Of a stretch of 64,000 bases of DNA, positions 59,580 through 64,000 are shown one piece after another. The notes under the pieces were generated by a model. That model was given only the letters and a program-made list of their open reading frames with translations, was not told where the DNA came from and made no database searches. A program made the position numbers and the translations under genes. Source of the DNA: Cyathus striatus (taxonomy: Eukaryota; Basidiomycota; Agaricomycetes; Agaricales; Nidulariaceae); assembly GCA_025738555.1 (NCBI GenBank), contig JAOVFP010000022.1:1674001-1738000 (forward strand), in the 5' to 3' direction. Each line of letters starts with the position of its first letter. Position 1 is the first letter of the stretch.

Positions 59580-60600
59580 CCCCACTTACCTTAACTACCT
59601 CCCCCTCCGTCATCTCAGCACTCTTTGCAAATGAAGCCCACCCCTCCCACAACAAGCGCCGAATCCATCCTCAAATACCGTCCCTCAACACCCCCCCTTC
59701 TTCTCCAAAGTATCTTGCGACCCCCAACGGACACCCTCATATGCATACTCCCCGCTAGCAATTTCAAATTCTCGAATCCAGGATACGCACGGAGACTCTT
59801 GAACGCACTGTCTCTGGGTCGGTGGATCTGTAAAAGGTTCATAGCCCAGCAACAAGCAACGAGTTCGTCAAAGTGCCTCAGGGGGTGATCAGGGAACCTT
59901 TTCACATCGTCCCCTGCGTTCCGTATGTAGATAAACATCTCGAGGTAGTGTTTCCATGCATCTGGTTGCAGGATGGAGTCACTGTTGAGATGACTTATAG
60001 CAAGGAGGGACGGGGTGTCTTTGTACAGCGGATCAGATTCCGCGTGAGCGAGGGAGGGAGGTGTGCGAGCCTTCATTCCGCCTGTGGAAGTGGAGTAACC
60101 AGCCAACATTATCCACCTCCCCGCTTATTGGAGATTCGACTTTTTCATCCCCAGGCGTGTGGGACAGAACATGAAGAGCATAGACAGCGACGTTCACTAC
60201 GTAACGTCTATGCCTAAAGGCAACCCACTGTGATCCACGAATCAAATGGTACGCACTTATATGCTACCCATCCTTGGACTGAGCCTCTGGACCAGACCCG
60301 TCCCGCTTATATCGTCAGTACAAATCAAAACCCTCCCACAAGGAGATCTTTCACATTCTGTCCTGGTGCCACCGCCAAGAGAAGTATCATGTTCGTCATT
60401 GATATCCACGAGGATGGCAAGTTGGCGACAGAGATGAGGGTGTGAGTTTTCAAGGTCAGAGGAAGAAGAGGAGGAAGAGGATGTGGTTGAGCTGTAAGAG
60501 CTGATGGAAGAGATGGCGGAACCCAGCGTTTTAGTTAGCGCCAACCTACTCCATACGTAACTGAACTCGGGGAGACCATTGGGCACAACAAATCTATCGT
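59580..60600 (-). pseudogene. Conserved protein of unknown family (copy B3), decayed
   Basis: Minus-strand blocks shared with B1 and B2: 'LPEFSYVWSRLALTKTLGS' with a serine run (60586-60440), 'YVVNVAVYALHVLSHTPGDE' (60200-60130), 'DPLYKDTPSLLAISHLN' (60040-59985), 'YLEMFIYIRNAGDDVK' (59950-59905), then a jump to 'YPGFENLKLLAGS' and 'VEGRYLRMDSALV'. The middle (the 'VCGRGISGQR' block of B2) is deleted. Non-functional; useful for defining the family consensus. Confidence 0.5.
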
Positions 60601-61740
60601 CGTATGAACCCCTATGACACTATACGGCACCCTAGCAAGATAATATTCGGAATCCTCTACACCACTCGCCTACAACAACCCATCAGATGTATATACGCAT
60701 GTATCATTGAGGGAATACGTACACATATAGCAACAACCACAACAGTTCTGTGATCTTAAACAGTAAGAATTCGGATAAAGAGTAGAAAGGAAAGAGGGTG
60801 CCATTGATAGCGGCCTTCAAATACCTCATCTCCTTCATCTCTTCATACGTATACGTAAAGTCATTTCTCCGGCCTACCTCAGAAAGGACCTCCTTGAAAA
60901 GCTTTTGAGTGGCCTCGGTGTGTTGAGTGAGGAAGTATATGCAGAAGGTGGGTGTTATTGCTATCTATGTGTGTGTAAGCATTGAGTGGAGAACCAGGAA
61001 GGTGACGTACCGTATTATGAGCAGCATCGCATCTAAACCCCAATTAGCCCCCTGACATCGCTACAGAGAAAAAAACATACCAGAAGAACCGGTACTCTCC
61101 TCCTCGTCCACCTTCCATCCAAACCTATCCCTCTTATCATCCTTCTCCCTCCTCTACCCAAGTGTCGAATCCAAATACGCCTTCTTAACGTGCATATGTA
61201 CCTTTGCTTTGTCCTTGAATATCTCGAAGATAGGCTAGAACCATCCTCAATGCTCATGCATGGTTGTTTCTTCTTGTGCTAAATGGAACACTGGTGTATG
61301 ACTTCGGAGGCAGTGGGGAGGTAAGAGAGGGAAGTGCTTGGAGGGTAGTGGGTTGCACTGCCTAAGAAGATCGCAGAGCCTGTTTCGAGAGAGTGTGTAG
61401 CTGCTAGTATGGCGCTGCATTGTGTCCTGCATAAGATAATGTAAGCGCTGGGTGTAGTAGGATTGTCAATGGGTAAGGGTAAGGCACAGAAAGCGAGAAG
61501 AAAAGATAAGAACAACGGTGGGGGAAGCACGAGGGCGGTACGAAAGCGAACAGGGGAAAGGTACATGTAGCACGAAAGCAAAAGTGAAAGAAAAGACAAA
61601 ACATGAACCTGAGAAGCAGCCGCCATCCCACTCTCCATCCTCTCGTTGACCAGCTGGATTACATCCGTCATTGAAAGCTCGAAGTTGCTGATTCGCATGC
61701 GGGTAAGGAAGGGCCAGTAGAAGGGAGAGATGGAATATGT
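60601..61740 (-). pseudogene. Cytochrome P450 relic (copy P6, array unit 4)
   Basis: Very similar to copy P4, in the same blocks: 'ISNFELSMTDVIQLVNERM' and 'GMAAASQ' before a donor (61700-61610), 'LETGSAIFLGSATHYPPS' region (61395-61330), 'KAKVHMHVKKAYLDS' remnants near 61210-61160, and a 'HTEATQKLFKEVLSEV' pre-K-helix piece near 60930-60885. Stops and frame changes throughout; no heme loop. Confidence 0.68.
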
Positions 61741-62545
61741 GGGTGGCCAGTTAGCCTAGGGCTGGCCATTTGGAGGAGGGTGTGGGGGCAACACGGGAAG
61801 TGGTGGACAGTATCAATTGCAAATGAGGACAGACCAGGACCTACTTCTGGATATCACGCGTTAGTGCTTAAAGTTGTAGGGTGGGAATGAAAGACCAGGG
61901 CAGTGCCGGGATCGTGCGTCTCTCTTTCTTCATAAAACACAAAACTGGAAGCGTTTGCCTGTACGCACTCAGCTCTGTCGACAGCATACAAATATTGGTT
62001 CATTACCACCCAAACTCCGTTTCCTATGCGTGCTGACACAGTGAAGACGAACAAGGAATCCTTCCAAGTTTCCACCAACACTTCATTGATAAGCATTTAA
62101 ACATCATGATGATGGGCGAGCAAGTTATCTCCTGGATCACTGCCACTGACATTTTAAACAATTTTAGTTTTGATCTGAGCATTCTGCAGTGACCGATGAG
62201 TAGTAACTATTGAGGGGGTCTGGAGAACAATATGTCGAGCTGCGAAAAGTCTTTGAATGACATAAGCCGGGGTGTAGGAGGACCTGTCAAGGTCGTCGCT
62301 CAACATGGGTTCTCCAGAATGTAGTGATGTTGATTAGTTCACCCGCTGTTGATAAATATCAGCACCGATGCATCCACAAGTGTAGCGCGTTAAAGGAATT
62401 AATTCAGAGATTCATCACCAACTGCTTAACACTCTCCGCTGGTCACATAGAATATGGTGCGCATTTCTGGAGGCTATCTATCCCGATTTAACTTTCGGCT
62501 TGTGCACAGCACATGACCTCAAGCTGTGACCATTTCCCGCAATAG
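61741..62545. other. P450/NACHT spacer, unit 4
   Basis: Near-identical duplicate of 48440-49182 with several small indels and an extra ~65 bp near 62370-62450. No gene is called. Confidence 0.45.
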
Positions 62546-62632
62546 ATTGGCACTTGAAGCTATGTATTGTATATATAGTCATACAGCCCCCCATGATATG
62601 ACCTCCCATCTGGGGCATCCCATGCCGTCATG
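62546..62632 (+). promoter_or_regulatory. CCAAT-TATA promoter of NACHT copy 4
   Basis: ATTGG at 62546-62550 ('aatagattggcac', with the following GCGC changed to GCAC) and TATATATAG at 62570-62578. The promoter is still recognisable although the gene is dead. Confidence 0.5.
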
Positions 62633-64000
62633 ATGTCTTTTAACGGGGCATCAAACTTTTCTATGAACCAACCAAATTTCATTGAAATCACCAGTACGAT
62701 GCAGCTTTAAACATGGCCATGAACACTTACTAACGACCAGTAGTTCGTGAAGCAAATGTTCAGACCGGCGTATCAGGTGCGCGACGACCACTACACACCT
62801 AGTAGCACGCAAAACTTATGATTTCCATCAGGATTGCAATGGCTTTCTCAGTATATGGCCTGAGGTGCATCCCACGATTCGAAAGACCAGTACGATGCTC
62901 CAAAATGCCATCCTGACACGCGCAAAACGCTCCTCGGCGACATTAATGCATGGATAAAAATAACTGATAAGGAAACTGGCATTATGTTCCTGCATGGACT
63001 GCCAGGATCTGGAAAATCCTGCATTGCATGATCCGTTTGCCATGATGCGTCTTCAGAAGGACACTTAGGCGGTAGCTTCTTTGTCAGGAGAGGAATGTCC
63101 GATTGAAACAATGCCGACAACCTGTTTACCACTATAGCATATCAGCTTGCTATGGTGAACAAGGATCTCAGCCAGTATATATTGGAAGAAGTGGAGTGTA
63201 ATCCACAGATTGTTCATATGTCCCTGGAGGAGCAATTTGAAGACTCATCTTCAAGCCATGCTGCAGCATACCGCGGGATCGACTTCTTATCAAGGTGATT
63301 GTTATTGATGGATTAGACGAGTGCAATGATACAATTATACAGGTTGCTATTCTGAAGTTATTAGCCAAGGCAGTGCGATATGAGGGATTTCCCCTCAGCA
63401 TTTTTATTATCAGCTGACCAGAACTCCATATACGAGAGGTATTCGATACCAAAGAATTATTTTTGCAACCCAGGCCATCTCCTTGGATTGCATTCCTGGT
63501 GTCTCCTAGGATATTTGGACAGTTTTAGAGAGTGGATTTACTCGAATCCTCAATGATCCTAGGTTTAAAAAGTGTCTCGAATCAGTTCCACAACCTTGGC
63601 CGTCCCCAGATGCCATCAATAAAATTGTTCAGCGATCTTCTTGTCAATTTATATACTCAGCAACAGTTCTCAAATTCGTGTCAAGTCCAGATCACAATCC
63701 AGCTTCTCAGCTTGAAATTGTGCTTGGAATTCGGGAAGTCCTGACTCTACTTCCCCCCTTTCAGATCTTGATCTACTGTATCGAGAGATAATATCTAGGG
63801 TTCCCCATCCGAAGAGAGCTATTAAAGTACTAGGGTATATTATTGCAATGAAACAACTAGGCCACAAGGGATTTATTGACTCCAGAGGTATCAGCGAGAC
63901 TCTCCTGAACTTCTCATCAGATATTACAAAGGCAGTACTTCATAATCAAAATAGGCTTCTGCTTGTCATTGATCAATTATTGGATTTCCCACGGAGAATC
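62633..64000 (+). pseudogene. NACHT-domain STAND NTPase, array copy 4, decayed and cut by window end
   Basis: Closest to copy 2, with exons 1 and 2 and the start of exon 3 aligned. Premature stops come from CGA-to-TGA changes at 62861, 63029, 63104 and 63415. One C is lost near 63237 ('caatttgaag' against 'caatttcgaag') and other indels follow near 63450 and 63740. Walker A reads 'GLPGSGKS', already altered. Many remaining differences from copy 2 are also C-to-T or G-to-A at CpG sites. The gene continues beyond the window. No functional protein is expected. Confidence 0.88.

Noticed and set aside
1..64000. CRISPR arrays, rRNA or tRNA genes, and autonomous transposase or reverse transcriptase genes
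   Set aside because: No regularly spaced repeats, rRNA-like sequence or catalytic polymerase/transposase motifs were seen; tRNA genes could be missed without a folding search.

Overview
The window reads as nuclear DNA of a filamentous basidiomycete, most likely an Agaricomycete. Genes carry many introns of about 45-60 bp. The families seen are typical of mushroom-forming fungi: DUF6533 and DUF6535 membrane proteins, repeat-poor NACHT NTPases, F-box-like proteins with 'WW' cores, and cytochrome P450 relics that look like the CYP63/CYP512 type. There is no operon structure. All exon models were built by hand from splice signals, reading phase and comparison between paralogues inside the window.

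Left third (1-24500): an accessory module present in about two and a half decayed or complete copies. The ancestral parts are a FluG-type glutamine synthetase (GS), a GABA/amino-acid permease, a DUF6533 membrane protein and a DUF6535 membrane protein. The working GS (18030-19668) and permease (20442-22723) sit side by side. Further left lie a 5'-truncated, stop-containing permease, an otherwise complete DUF6535 gene with one indel, and two DUF6533 genes. Remnants of GS, permease and DUF6535 mark further copies. Two P450 relics interrupt the leftmost copy. Three non-autonomous terminal-inverted-repeat elements sit in the spacers. One of them has a TA target duplication, proven by the empty site in the older copy of the same spacer.

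Middle (24500-40950): a three-exon SAM methyltransferase, an F-box family of three (one intact, one frameshifted, one relic), a type II membrane O-fucosyltransferase-like gene with two compensating homopolymer indels, and a small amine/alcohol cluster. That cluster is an intact 11-exon aromatic-amino-acid-decarboxylase-like gene (35753-37793) flanked by an intact MDR oxidoreductase (38710-40083, with a GC-AG intron) and a decayed copy of the same oxidoreductase (34790-35400).

Right third (40950-64000): a tandem array. Each of four units has, on the minus strand, a decayed P450 (three of them with a second conserved, decayed protein behind it) and, divergently on the plus strand, a six-exon NACHT-NTPase gene. 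NACHT copies 1 and 3 are intact (843 and 835 aa). Copy 2 has a frameshift that leaves a 534-aa NACHT protein. Copy 4 is riddled with CGA-to-TGA stops. All four share a CCAAT-TATA promoter and a tiny second exon (18-27 nt in the three models). The NACHT proteins end not in WD40, TPR or ankyrin repeats but in a conserved domain of about 340 aa with a Cys-containing tail that I do not recognise. This birth-and-death cluster is the best candidate for an undescribed system in the window.
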